Shown here: positions 49,966-62,219 of the stretch, one piece after another
Layout of the letters: every line of letters starts with the position of its first letter
Position numbering within the stretch: position 1 is the first letter of the stretch
Assembly (NCBI GenBank): GCA_028023455.1
Contig: JAQFVV010000252.1
Location: 1,267,349-1,331,348, forward strand
Direction: 5' to 3'
DNA from: Epiperipatus broadwayi
Lineage: Eukaryota > Onychophora > Udeonychophora > Euonychophora > Peripatidae
Length of the DNA stretch: 64,000 nucleotides
Position numbers and translations under genes: made by a program
Notes under the pieces: model-generated
The model's database searches: none
Told to the model about the DNA's origin: nothing
Seen by the model: only the letters and a program-made list of their open reading frames with translations

Positions 49966-51683
49966 ATAATAATATTAACCAATGTGATGGCAATGATGAT
50001 GATTTATAACATGAATACAGGTTCTCCCAAAAATATTTTACTTGTTTTCAAGTTTCAATGAAATAAAATAAAAACTGAAACTCAGGCACCAATCATTCCA
50101 ACCAGAAAATTTACTTTTGAAAAACTTATTTACATTCAATCAACATCATTTAGTAATTATCACTGTCTTTGCATGTCCCTTTATGGATGACATGATTTTT
50201 CAGAATTGTGGATATTATTAGCTCATTTGATAGTATATCATAATATTTGTATTGAATTTGATAAGCAAACATAAACTAAATGGATTAATAAAAGAAACTA
50301 ATTTATTAACAAAGTTGTTGCTCATTTACTTACAACTGTCACTAGATTTATTAAAATATTAAAGATAATAAAATAATAAAAAGTATTTTAGATTTAAGGC
50401 CTTATAGCCTTATACTATATATAATGAGAGGTTCTTACCATGTGAAGTAATTAAAATTTCAAACCATGGTTTTCTGCAGATATCATTCTTTTAATATATT
50501 TATGGATGTCTTCATTAATTTCTCCAAAGAGGGTAGCTTTTCTACTATTGCATTAGGATGTTAGATAAGAAATTCAGAAGTATTGGCGACATTTCATAGG
50601 GTTAGTATTAGTAAGTCTTTACTCATTCTTGTGGCACTGTCTGCTTCTTTTTTCATGGTATTATTAGAGTAGGCAATGACTAATTTTGGTAAACTTCAGC
50701 ATTAGATTCTGGATCTGATTGTGTGTCTGGGTGTTAGGGGCGGGTGTAGTTTTTGGATGTCTAACCATACATATCAGATTGTCTTCTGTTAGATGAAGTC
50801 ATAACATTCACTGCTATAAATGGAATATTGAAAAATATTACAAAAAGTCAGAAAGATATGGTTATCCAGGTTACAATGGAAAATAGTTTAACCAGTGGTT
50901 TCTTTTCTTAGCATAAAATCACTGCAACACTGCTTTTTGAGTTGAATCTTTAAATAGATTAAAGTATATTGGACTATTCTAGACTGGTTGCAATTAATAC
51001 TAGCCTTAGTTGCTTAATTCTCATCTATTGTACTCTACTTGATAATATTTAACATGTTTTCCAAACAAGGGATTCATAACTAGCTAGTTACAAGATTTGA
51101 TCATTGTTTCTTTATGACAACATGTTTTTGAAAAACATTTTTTTTATTTTTTTTTACATGTTGTGGAAACAAATTTACAGATATTATATGATTTGATACA
51201 TAAATGAATGAAAGAAAAAAAATAGTTTTTTCTTCTTTTTTTTTACTTTAAATTAATTAGTGATAGGAGGAAAGAAAATAATCATTGTCAGCCTTTAAAT
51301 TTTGATTGAAGATTTTAAAAATATTATTAATTCCAAAATTTTAGCATCATTTTTAGATTTGCAATCAGGTTATTTTAAAAATTCACAAGTAGTTTAATTA
51401 AAATCAATTCAAAAGAAACAAATGAGAAAATATACAAAATGTTTTAGACTTTTGTTACTATATTTCTTGTATGTATTTTTCTTTCTTTACATTGCAATTT
51501 CTCACTTAATTGTTTTTCATATGTTACAAAATAACTTTACAAAATATTCAATAATATGATCCAATGTATAAACTAACATTTTTAAGACCGTTTATATATT
51601 TATTAAGTTCTCTATTAAACTTTTTTTTCATGCAGATTTGTAATATAACTAATTCAAACTGCTATTAGATTTGCTTTAGTTAC
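49966..51683. repeat. Segmental repeat, copy 1 (~1.7 kb)
   Basis: Matches 53062-54751 in the same orientation along its whole length, with many substitutions and small indels. Shared blocks include AATGATGATGATTTATAA, ATATCATTCTTTTAATATAT, ATAATAAAATAATAAA and GCTATT-GATTTG-TTTAGTTACA. Confidence 0.85.
50451..50802 (-). pseudogene. Decayed unknown reading frame, copy 1
   Basis: On the minus strand pieces in shifting frames read MTSSNRRQSDMYG, NNTMKKEADSATRMSKDLLI, YEMSPILLNFLSNI and GEINEDIHKYIKRMIS. Each has a counterpart in the same order in copy 2 (53515-53859). Parallel preservation at the protein level suggests a once-coding sequence of at least ~110 residues. Stops and frameshifts show it is dead. 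I do not recognise the protein. Confidence 0.4.
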
Positions 51684-53061
51684 AAATCTTTTTCCTTTAT
51701 AAATGAGACAATGGTATAGTAAAACTTTTCATTTTTCATTTCTATTCTTAATGCAAAAATTTATTTTTTTTATTTCAGTCTTTTTTAAATGTAAATACTG
51801 TTTTACAGAATACATTTGTCCATAATTTCACTATTCAGAGATTTGATTCATGTTAAACTGTATAAAGAATATATAGGATTTTAACTCTAGGATTTATAAA
51901 AAAAAATTAACCATAGGACATTAAGATGTACAATGAAGCACATCAAAAATCAAATATAAGCCTTGCTTTTTCTGAGTCTTACCAACTGATGAATATAACC
52001 TTTGAAAATAAAACCTTGCTTTATTTTGAGTTTTAGAGGGTGATAAATTCAACAAAAACTCAAACTGCACCTTGCTTCTTCATAGCCTACAGTCTGGTGA
52101 ATAAGCTATTTAAAAAATGTTGTTAAAGTACCTGAGACAAAATACACTTCAATTGTGACATGATGCCATAATGTGCCACATACATGATAAAATTCCAATA
52201 CATTATTAAAAATAGAATATATCTGAACAAACTATAATAGCATTTTTAATCATTTATTCATTTTGGTCATATGTTTCATAGCTATTAACACCATCTATTT
52301 TTTACATAAATGATTACTAATTTTATTTATTTATTTTTTGATATGATCAATAAAAGCCTCACTTGTTTTTTACAAGGTGGTAATTTTTTCTATTGTTAAT
52401 TGTAATTGTCAACTAAATTTCAATTTACAGCCAAATATGGCTTCAAAATGTGAGTATTATATGGCATTTTATATTACTGCCATGTTGAACTAAAAAATAA
52501 TTTTCCCCATGACTATTTTTTATAATTTCATATGATCTTTTGTAAAAAAAAAATTTTTTTTTAAATGTGTTGCTCAGGTAGGCTGACATTAGATGCTTTT
52601 ACAAAAACTGTTACCTATAGTTGAAAGAGTAATGGAAAGTGACTTTATCTATGCTTCATTTTCTACCTTGACTGCACATATGATTATAAGCTTTCTCTTG
52701 ATCAGATTTTGTATTAATATCTTATGGCATTATATTTAGTGGAGGTTTTATGAGATGTGGTGCACTATTCTTAAAATGAAGATGGATAGGACCAAATTCT
52801 GTGAACTCATTCTATGTTTAATTAATATAATTCATAACTCTCTTTATTTGATTTAACTATCCATGATGGTTTTTATGAGCATTTACTCCTAAGAAATCTT
52901 GTAAATTCTCTCATAACCCTCTTGTAGAGTTTGCCTGAGAATTACAGTTGAAGGAAGTCAATATATGTTTCATTTTTTTCAATACTCAATGTTGCAATTC
53001 TGATATAAAAAACATTTTGTGGTCTGTTAAATCACTGTCAGAATTTAAATATGTGTAATCA
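51684..53061. other. AT-rich spacer between the two segmental copies
   Basis: No gene recognised in about 1.4 kb. Confidence 0.5.
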
Positions 53062-54751
53062 TAATAATAATCAATGCAATGATGATGATTTATAAACATA
53101 AGTATAATGTCTTCCAAAAATATTTTTTCAATAAAATAAAATAAAAGTTGAAATTGTTCTAACTAGAAAGTTTGTTTTTGGAAAACTTATTAATGTCTAA
53201 TCAGTATCATTGACCAATTACAACTGTCATCTCTGCATGTCCCCCAGTGGATTGCATAATTTCTCAAGGTTGTGAATATTACTAATATATTGGATGTTAT
53301 AAACATAGTATTTGTATTGAATATGATAAATAAGCACAAACTAAATAGATTTTTAAAAAAAAAACAATTTCTTATTAACAGTGAATATATAGTACTATTG
53401 CTTATATACTTGCAACTGTAATTAAATTTACAAAATATTAAAAATAATAAAATAATAAATATTTTAGATTTAAGACATTACAATATAAATAATAATAAGA
53501 TCTTACTATATAAACTAGTTAAACAGTTCCAAATCATGTTTTTTTGCAAATATCATTCTTTTAATATATTTACAGATATCTTCTTTAGTTCTTTCAAAAA
53601 TTAATGTGCATCCTCCTGGTGCACTAGTAATGTTAGACATGAAATACAGCAGCTTTGGTGATGTTTCATAGAATATAGAATCAATAGACTTGGGTCATTC
53701 TTAAAGCACTGTCCACTTCTTTTTTCATAGCATTATTAAAGCAAGCAATTGCTGGTTTTGGAAAACTTCAGAAATAGTTTTTTTATTCAGTTGCATTTCT
53801 GGAAGTTTGGTTGATGTGGTTTTTGGATGCTTAACCATGCTTACTAGATAGTCTTTCATTATATAGAATATTCATGTTTGCTATCATAAATTGAGTATTG
53901 GAAAGTATTAAAAAGCAATCATCAAGATATAACTATTCAAGTTATGGCAATAAAATAGTTTTAACTAGTGGTTTCTCTCCTCAGATGAAATCACCGCAAT
54001 ATTGTTCCTTGAGTTCAGCCTTCCAAAAGACTAAAATTAGACTGGACTACCTTGGATTGGATCAGACTGAACTAAAACTAGACTTAGTTACTTGTTTCTG
54101 ATCTATTTATACTTCACTTGATTGTGTTCAATATTTGGATTTATCACCAGCTAACTCCAAGATTTGACGTTTGTTTCTTTACAATGACATGTTTTTAAGA
54201 AAACATTTTTATTCCCTTTAAAACATGTTTCAGAAATAAATTTATAGACATTATATCATGATTTGATACATAAATTAATAAAATGAAAAAAATGTTTCTC
54301 TCTCTTTTTTTCTTTATTTACGTTAATTAGCAATAGAAAGAAAGAAAAAAATGGTTGCCAACAAAAATTAGATTGATAATTTTTCAAATATTATTAAATC
54401 CAAAATTTTAATAATTATTTTTAGATTTGCTATTAAATTTGCTTTAAGAATTAATTAAAATCCATTCAAAAAAACAAATGTTATTGTAGCTACACAATTC
54501 AAATTTTTTTCACATATTGAAACTAAGTTTTTCTTTCTTTTAAATTGCAATTTATTGTTTCTCATACGTTACAAAGTAACTTTATAAAGTATTTAATAAT
54601 ATAATCCAATGCATAGACTAACTTTTTTTAAAATTTTCTGGGCAGTTTGTATATTTATACTTTAATTTATACAAATTATTTATTAAACTTTTTTTTTATG
54701 AAGCTTTGTAATATAACTAATTCAAGCTGCTATTGGATTTGTTTTAGTTAC
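53062..54751. repeat. Segmental repeat, copy 2 (~1.7 kb)
   Basis: Direct counterpart of 49966-51683 at an offset of about 3.07-3.1 kb. Similarity begins at AATGATGATGATTTATAA and fades after GTTTTAGTTACAG. Confidence 0.85.
53515..53859 (-). pseudogene. Decayed unknown reading frame, copy 2
   Basis: The last part is still open for 51 codons (53670 to 53515): it begins YETSPKLLYFMSNITSAPGG and goes on to ERTKEDICKYIKRMIF before a stop. Upstream in other frames are MKDYLVSMVKHPKTTSTKLP and NNAMKKEVDSALRMTQVY. The order matches copy 1 and the C-terminus is the better-kept half. It could be a duplicated host pseudogene exon or part of an unknown mobile element. Confidence 0.4.
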
Positions 54752-57700
54752 AGTATGATAGTAATATTGTGATTTTCTAAATTAATAATTCAATAATATT
54801 TTAGTTCTAATTTTTGCCATAAATGAATGCAAAATTAGCAATTTATCAATAAATATAGCTTTTAAGAGAGTGATTTAAAGTCAAAGTACAATGAAGTTAT
54901 TACTTATTCCTGGCAAAAGCATAGGGGTCATTTGAATGAATTTAATAAAGTTGATAATGCTAAACACATATAAGGTAATAAGTTTATTTTGTCATTGCTT
55001 GGAAGATCTCTTTGAATGTTGCACTTAATTATCATTTAGCTTAACCAGAATATAAAATTTTAAGCAGTCAGAAAAGAACCTGCTAAGCTCATTTTAGATG
55101 GCTGTTTGATGAATGGATCTTTGAATATTATTATACAGAAGTTCATACAAAAAATTATTTCCAAACAGATATGATTCATCTAATGAATAATGATTATTTT
55201 TGTATTAATTATTTAAGCATCCAAAAGTTTATCGCTCAGATATTTACAAGAGATTCAAGAATTAGAAGTAAGAAATCATTCATTATAGCTTTAGAATCTG
55301 CCATTCTGCCAAACATTACAATGCTATTGATTATTTTCCCAGTAATGGTTTACTAAATTAAGCTGTCAGTCTATGATGTAAAGATTTTTAAAAAATTATT
55401 TTTGGAAAAATTTACTGTTTTTTTTTCTTCCCTGTATATTCAATAGGATTTTTTTTTCCTTTGATGATACACAATTTTCAGAGTCATACTATAGTTTGAA
55501 AACTTGCACTTTGTAAGATAAATTTTAATTAGCTTTTCTAATAAGATCTTGCATTTTTGGAGACACTGTGACAAATAAGACATTTCTCATATATCTGATT
55601 TTTGAAGCAAGTATTCATACCTACATCATATGTGTGTGTTTCTGTTATAACTAATATGCTAACAGTTTTTTCTATTGAAGTACATATTTTGTGAAAATTT
55701 TATTTTTTTCTGAACCATAAGTATGGTTACCAAAGTAAATTTAGCCATTTCTGAGATTAATTTTGACATCTAATATTACTGGAAGATCTTAAGTAAATAT
55801 TTTTTATCAAACATGTACACACCTATTTTCTATCTAAAAATAAACTTAAATAAAAGAAAACTGTAATGAGAAATTGTATAGCATCAATGCCATTTAGTTT
55901 TTTATTGTTTTCTACTATTTTAAAACAGTTTTATGTAATAACTTTTTAAAGAAATATTACAAATTTCAATGAGTCATAAAATTTTTGAGAAATATATGTT
56001 ATAAAATAACTAATCTAACACTTAAACATTTTTAATTTTAATTAGACTGAGAACAAATAGACATCAAATGGTTTATTGCTCAGACATTCTAAAAAATTTA
56101 AGTACTGGAAATGATAGAGTGAAGCCATAAATAATGAACTTTAAGTTTCAGAGTCCACCAACAGAGCATTGTACTATATCATATACGACTATTACAAGCC
56201 TTATGAAGTAAGACTGATTTTTGAATAAATTTTGATATTAAATAGTTTTAAAAAATTGATAATTTTATTATTATATATATACATATTATAAAAAGTTTCA
56301 ATATATAATAAAACATTATAACATAAAATCACTGCTTTGGCATACAAAAATTGTAATTCTCAGAAAAAATTGAGCATGCAAACCAGTATAACTGAACAAA
56401 CAGATAAAATGCCCAACTCTTTAAAAATTCAAAGTTGATAACAAATCACCAATTTTCACAAAATATTAAAAAAAAACAATGACTTCAAGTGTCAAAATCT
56501 AAATTATACTTCCAAAACACTAAACAATGCACTGAGGTTTTACCATTAAACACTAAAACAGGGCATCAGTGATGACCACATTTTTCATTTAATTTAACTT
56601 TAAAAGCAGAATTTTTTTTAATCACAGTTATATTTGTAAGAATGAGTCTTCAATAGAGTTCATGTAAATGGAAAATAGTTTTTTATTGACTGCAGTTTAA
56701 ACAATGTTACTCACTGATAAAAGACTAGCTAAAAACTAATTACAAATTCTAGTTGGTACTGCCAAGTAATTACCTCTTGATTTATATTAACAATTGCAAA
56801 GTTTGCCCCAACTGAAAGTATTCTTCTGGCTAATAAATAGAAAAAAAAATCCTGTTTAAGATATAATTAAATTCTGTATTTGCATGCAATTTTTTATTAC
56901 CAATTTATCAATAACTGAACTTGTTTTGCAGAAATGTGAAAATCAGTATATATGTTTAGTTGTACGATTTGTAAATTATATTGCATTTGGATGTAAATAC
57001 ATCTAAAAAGTGCCTAAAAGCAGATTGTTTATAAAAAGTATATTAATAATTGCTGTTTGATGAATTCCATGATATAAATATAAACTTGAATATAAATAAT
57101 ATAATAATCAATCTAAATAAAAATGAAACAAACAATCAATTATATTTACAATTATTTGATTATCAACATGGCTTTCATCTCTTTTTGAGACCTTTTCAAG
57201 ATATATATATATATAGTTTTATACATTACATGACCTGTCAATTACATTTACTCCACCTATTTTTTATATTGGATATTTGACCATTGTATATATTTGAATA
57301 TAAATGTTTCCATCAGTAACCCATGGGAGAAAGAAGTACAACATCCATAAGTAATGAGTCTGTGATAGCAATGATAATGGTCATTTTCATCATAAGTCAG
57401 AAAGTTAATTATCAATGGTAGATGCAGATATGACCTTTTAATGATCTTTACATTGATTCTTTCTCACCACAATTTGTATGTAAACTGACTGGGGAAAATC
57501 AGAACAGCTGAAAATATTAGCATCATAATTTGTTCAGAAAATTTATAATTTTAATTAAAAATTGCTTACCTTTAATATCCAAATTTAGTGTTGATGTTAT
57601 AACTACAGAATTTATTAATTTATGAGCAAAACATCATTCTTATTTTCACTGTGTATTATCATATGGGATACTACAAATTATACTGGATAGTCATTTAAAG

Positions 57701-59445
57701 TATATTATATTAAAATTTGTGATCAACACAAAACATGAGGATGATATGGTATTACTTTCTCTGAATGGTAATCAAAAATCTATGTCAACATTTAAATGCA
57801 TGGCAACACTGTTTAAACAATATCTATGCAAAATTAAGGTGTATCTTTGGATCTTTTACTTTCAGAAATTTTAACTAAGTGAACTTGCAAATATCTTTTA
57901 AAACATTATACAATGTCACAAAATTATGAGACCAAGTAAGCATACATTATTCCACACACAATATGGCATATTTAGAGATTATTAGCACAGCATTTTATAG
58001 TTTATATTTAACTGCAGTAAACATTGTAATATATATATAGAAAATAAACCTGATTTGTCCCAAAGCTAGATGGTTCACAAATATCAATCACATGATAACA
58101 TCCCAAGATTACCTACAACATAAATCTTTAATTTGTTTTCAAGGCAACGTTTTTACAAGCTTAGGCTGCTATTGTGCGATTTAATTATATATATATATAT
58201 ATGCTATTTCAGATGGTTAATTTATGTGTATATGAAACGGACGCAAAAACAAATTCTCCAAAAAAGTTTCTAATTAATACAGAGACTAAAGATGGAATTT
58301 TTCTTTTAACAATATTTTTAATGCTTAAAGTAAATGTAAATACTAATCAAAATAACATTTATATACATATGTGTGAGTGTGAAATAAAGAAATCTTGTTA
58401 AAAAAATCTGTCAAAAATTATACACATCTACTTTCTCTTTTGTTATAAAAACTAGTATGAATAATTTGAACCATTTACTTTTGAAACTTCTATTCTTATT
58501 AAGGTTAGAATTTTTTTCTGAAAAATACTAAAATCATGGATGGAAATTACATTTTAAATCAAATGTAAATATAATATGAATAAATTTTAAATCATATTCA
58601 GTTAATCTAAACATAGAAACAGAATCTCATTTTTAACAACCATTATTCTGATTAATCAATAGAAGTGATATAAATGTAAATAAAGCAAATACAGTTATAT
58701 GTAAAACAAAAGAGAAAATGTAGACAACTTATTTGAAGAAATTATCAGTATATGTACAACCATTCCTTCGTCAAAAAAAAATAACAATAACATTATGAAT
58801 AAATTATACAATTTATTTTTAGAGCTTCGTTGTTTCATAAGGTAAAGTTTTATAATAAAAAAAAACGTTGAAATTATGATGAAAAATACATTTTAAATTA
58901 TTTGAAAACACAGCATTTTAAATCAATCAATTAATAAGTAAAAGAATTTTTGATATGACAAAACAGTTGCATAAATTTATTGACAGTTTTTTGGAAGGAA
59001 TTCAAAGAACTTGTTTATTTCTGTCTCTATTTTATGTATATGTTGGATGCTGTGTTTATTTTATATATATATATGTGTGTGTGTGTATGTGAAAGTCAGC
59101 AATAGAAGTATTTAATGATAATCCAATGTGTATTTTGAATTCTGTTATTGTGTTCTTAAACATACAACCAATTAAAAACTGGAATAGCAACCTGACATTC
59201 ATTATCTAGCAATAATATTTCATTTTTTCATTTCCTAAAAATTAGTAATATATATAAAAAATATTTTTTTAAAAATGTTTTTATTTAATTTAATGAGTAA
59301 TTCACTAATTTCCTTGAATCACAAATTAGGTTGTTGTATATAACTTGAAATAAAAGTGTGAGAATGTGTAAACTAATTTATAGAATTTCTAGTTTAAAAA
59401 ATAGTGATGAATTAAATAATTTATTTGAATTTACTAATTTATAGA
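54752..59445. other. Long non-coding AT-rich stretch
   Basis: No gene recognised. AT tracts occur at 57200-57215 and 58185-58203. The 76- and 75-codon frames at 57050 and 58174 carry no motif. Confidence 0.45.
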
Positions 59446-59535
59446 TGTCATGGCAACCGCCTTGCAAGCAAGTAGTTGGTTGCAGACGGTTGTGGGTTCG
59501 CGTCCCGGCCGATGCTATGACATATGAAAAAAAGA
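59446..59535 (+). mobile_element. tRNA-derived SINE, 5-prime-truncated copy
   Basis: GGTTCGCGTCC at 59495-59505 is a strong pol III B box. The stretch ends GGCCGATGCTATGACATA plus an A-rich tail, matching 25112-25213. The A-box half is shortened or altered. Its high GC content stands out against the flanks. Confidence 0.75.
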
Positions 59536-61130
59536 CATGCTTTTATTTTAAGTTATAAATAACAATTCAAATTGTGATTCAAGAAAAAATTATTTATTGA
59601 TCAAATTAAATTTATAATAAAATAATATAAGCTTCAATATATAACAGTGATTATAAAAAATATACATTTATAATTATACAGAAAAGTCTTTTTGATATAT
59701 AATTTTATGCCTTTTTCAATGTTAAACAATTCTATCCTGTTAAATACATTGATGTTTTTGTTATACTTTATTATAAATTTATAGAAAAAAAAACCAGCAT
59801 AATGTGTTTTTTTTTTTTTCAGTTTTTGTCTTCAAATTAAATAAAAATATTTTTATGAAATATTTATTATATATTTTTTTAGTTTTTAGTATTCTGATAT
59901 TTTGCACCTGACTTCCTGTAATGTTTCATATTCAAAACTGTAAATGTAAAGAAAGTTGCCAGTATTTAAAATGAAATTTGTACATGTTAAATATTGTTTG
60001 CAAGATTTATGTGTTTATGAAAGCAGCATTAAAATAAAGCAAGTTTTAATTTAATAGTCAAGAAAAATTAAAATTTTAACCTTCATTTCTTTTGCTTTAT
60101 TTTAATTAAGTGAAAATGTTTTTTAGTGTTAGACAAAAATGTAATAAAATCATATTTTTAAAAAATATACTACAATAATATTGTGCATCACTGAAAAAGT
60201 ATTTAACCAGTATTAATGCAGATTGGAATTCAATCTGACAACATAGTAAGACTGAACACGTCTGAAATATTGCATTGTCATTGATAGCATACACTGTGCA
60301 AATTTTAAACAAAATCCCATTAATAGAAGTACATTGAAAAACAGTTGCAAGACTTGATCCAATTAAACAAACAAACAGAATTTTTAAGTAAAGCATAAAT
60401 GTCTTAAAAAGAATTGACATTCTCTCACATGAAGAGCCAAAAAAAATTTGTGGAAATCATTAAGTTATATAAGCAGCTGAATATCTTAACCTTTACATTC
60501 TATAACTGAATGATAATATTATATCTTTACAAAGGGACATCCAAATTAAAGGAAAAAAAATATTTATAGTACTGATAATCTCACTGTGACCCATTTATGC
60601 ATATTACTACTAATAAAAAATGTTGCCTAACTATTGGAGCACAAATAAATTATCTCGCAAACAAAAAAAGTGTATCAATATATATATATATATTGCTCTT
60701 CCCTCCTATATGCATTACTTTTCTGTGTATTTAAATGGACATGGCCTTACACATGAGGGTCAGAGTGACTTTAAAGTCAACTTGAGCATGACAATAATAT
60801 TGGCACTAACAAGGGATTTGGGTATTTCATTTTTATAGTTTCAATGGTATGGATGGCTGAAGAGTTGGAGGATTGAGTAAATTGAAACCTATCCATTAAA
60901 GTTTGAAGATTTGCTATCTTAATATAAACTGAGCACTGGTTTATATGTGTGTGGGAGATAATCCAAACCAACTGATGAGTGCTGGTTCAGCATGAAATAT
61001 GTATATTGGAGATCATTTATTTTTTTCACATGTATATTCATGTGTTTTGGCTGTATGAGAGTGAATAGCTGAAGGGAGCTTGAAAGTCTATGTTCAAATC
61101 CCCTATATTCTATATACACACACAAAGAGA
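59536..61130. other. Mostly non-coding; one doubtful small frame
   Basis: A 104-codon minus-strand frame (60106-60420) starts MSILFKTFMLYLKILFVCLI, resembling a signal peptide, and has several Cys. There is no promoter, splice or homology evidence, so it is not called as a gene. Confidence 0.3.
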
Positions 61131-61349
61131 GAGTTCTGGTAGATACGTTGATGTATTAAATTTTATAGTAGATATAAATTTGTCAAAATAATGTTTCATT
61201 TTTTCCTCTTTCTATCTATCTAACTACTTATATATATAAATAAAGAAAGAGAGAGAAAGAGATTCCTGATAAATACGTTGATGTATTAAATTTCATAGCA
61301 AATATTAATATAAGATTACTAAAACAATGTTTCATCTTTTACTTTCTAC
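61131..61349. repeat. Tandem duplication, unit ~129 bp
   Basis: Copies at 61131-61225 and 61260-61349 share AAATACGTTGATGTATTAAA-like text (GATACGTTGATGTATTAAAT in the first) and AATGTTTCAT-TTTT. Each is preceded by a GA-rich tract. Confidence 0.8.
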
Positions 61350-62219
61350 AATTGTGTTTAATTTTACCATTGTTTCTGCTAAAATTTTAAATGATATTTG
61401 GTTTTAAATCAAAGTAATAAATTTTCTTTTTCAACGAGATTTGCTGCACCTGAAAAACTTATTGTCTACTATGAAATAAATCACTGGCAGACGCTTTTAA
61501 TGTTTTAAGAAGATTTCAGTTCTTTTAGTTTTTTTATTAATTCAACTAAAAAGAAGATAGATGTATAAATGTCGTCCATTCATCCTATAGTCACCTTCTA
61601 GTCTCTTAATTGTTATAATATCAAATCAAATAGGCTAACAGTTGATTAAATTACATTATTAATTATTTATAAATTAATTAATTGTTCTATACAAACTCTA
61701 TATTATTTAATATGGAAAGTGTTTTCATAATGTCATCAGAAGCATTATATATCTTATTTTATCTCAGGCTTAATTTTTATTGTATGGTTATATCATTAAT
61801 CTTTATGTTTTAAAATATCCTAAGTTTTGTAGATTAATGTCAAGTTGATGAGTAAAAAGATTGTACATCAACCTTTTACTAATCACATTAGTGCAATTTG
61901 CAAAAATTTGTTGTGACATTATTTTATGTGATATAAACAGGTTTTTTGTAGAATTTGTCTGCACTCCTACTTAGTGTCTGACAGATTCTTGCTGCACTTC
62001 TACTTAGGATATGCTAATTAGTTAACAAGTACAATATTGCTTGTTAATTCATAACAGAAAAATTAAAAATACCAAACTTAACTAACAAGGCTAAAGCATT
62101 ACTCTACTGCATCCTAAAATATACATTTGATAGTTACTGATTACTTTAGCTTACACTAGATGCCAGTAAAATCGATGGTTGCTTTTGCGGTTATAAGTTT
62201 GAGTGAACAGAAGTAATAG
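61350..62219. other. Non-coding AT-rich stretch
   Basis: A short local duplication of CTGCAC-CCTACTTAG-like text occurs at 61958-62012. Nothing else recognised. Confidence 0.45.
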
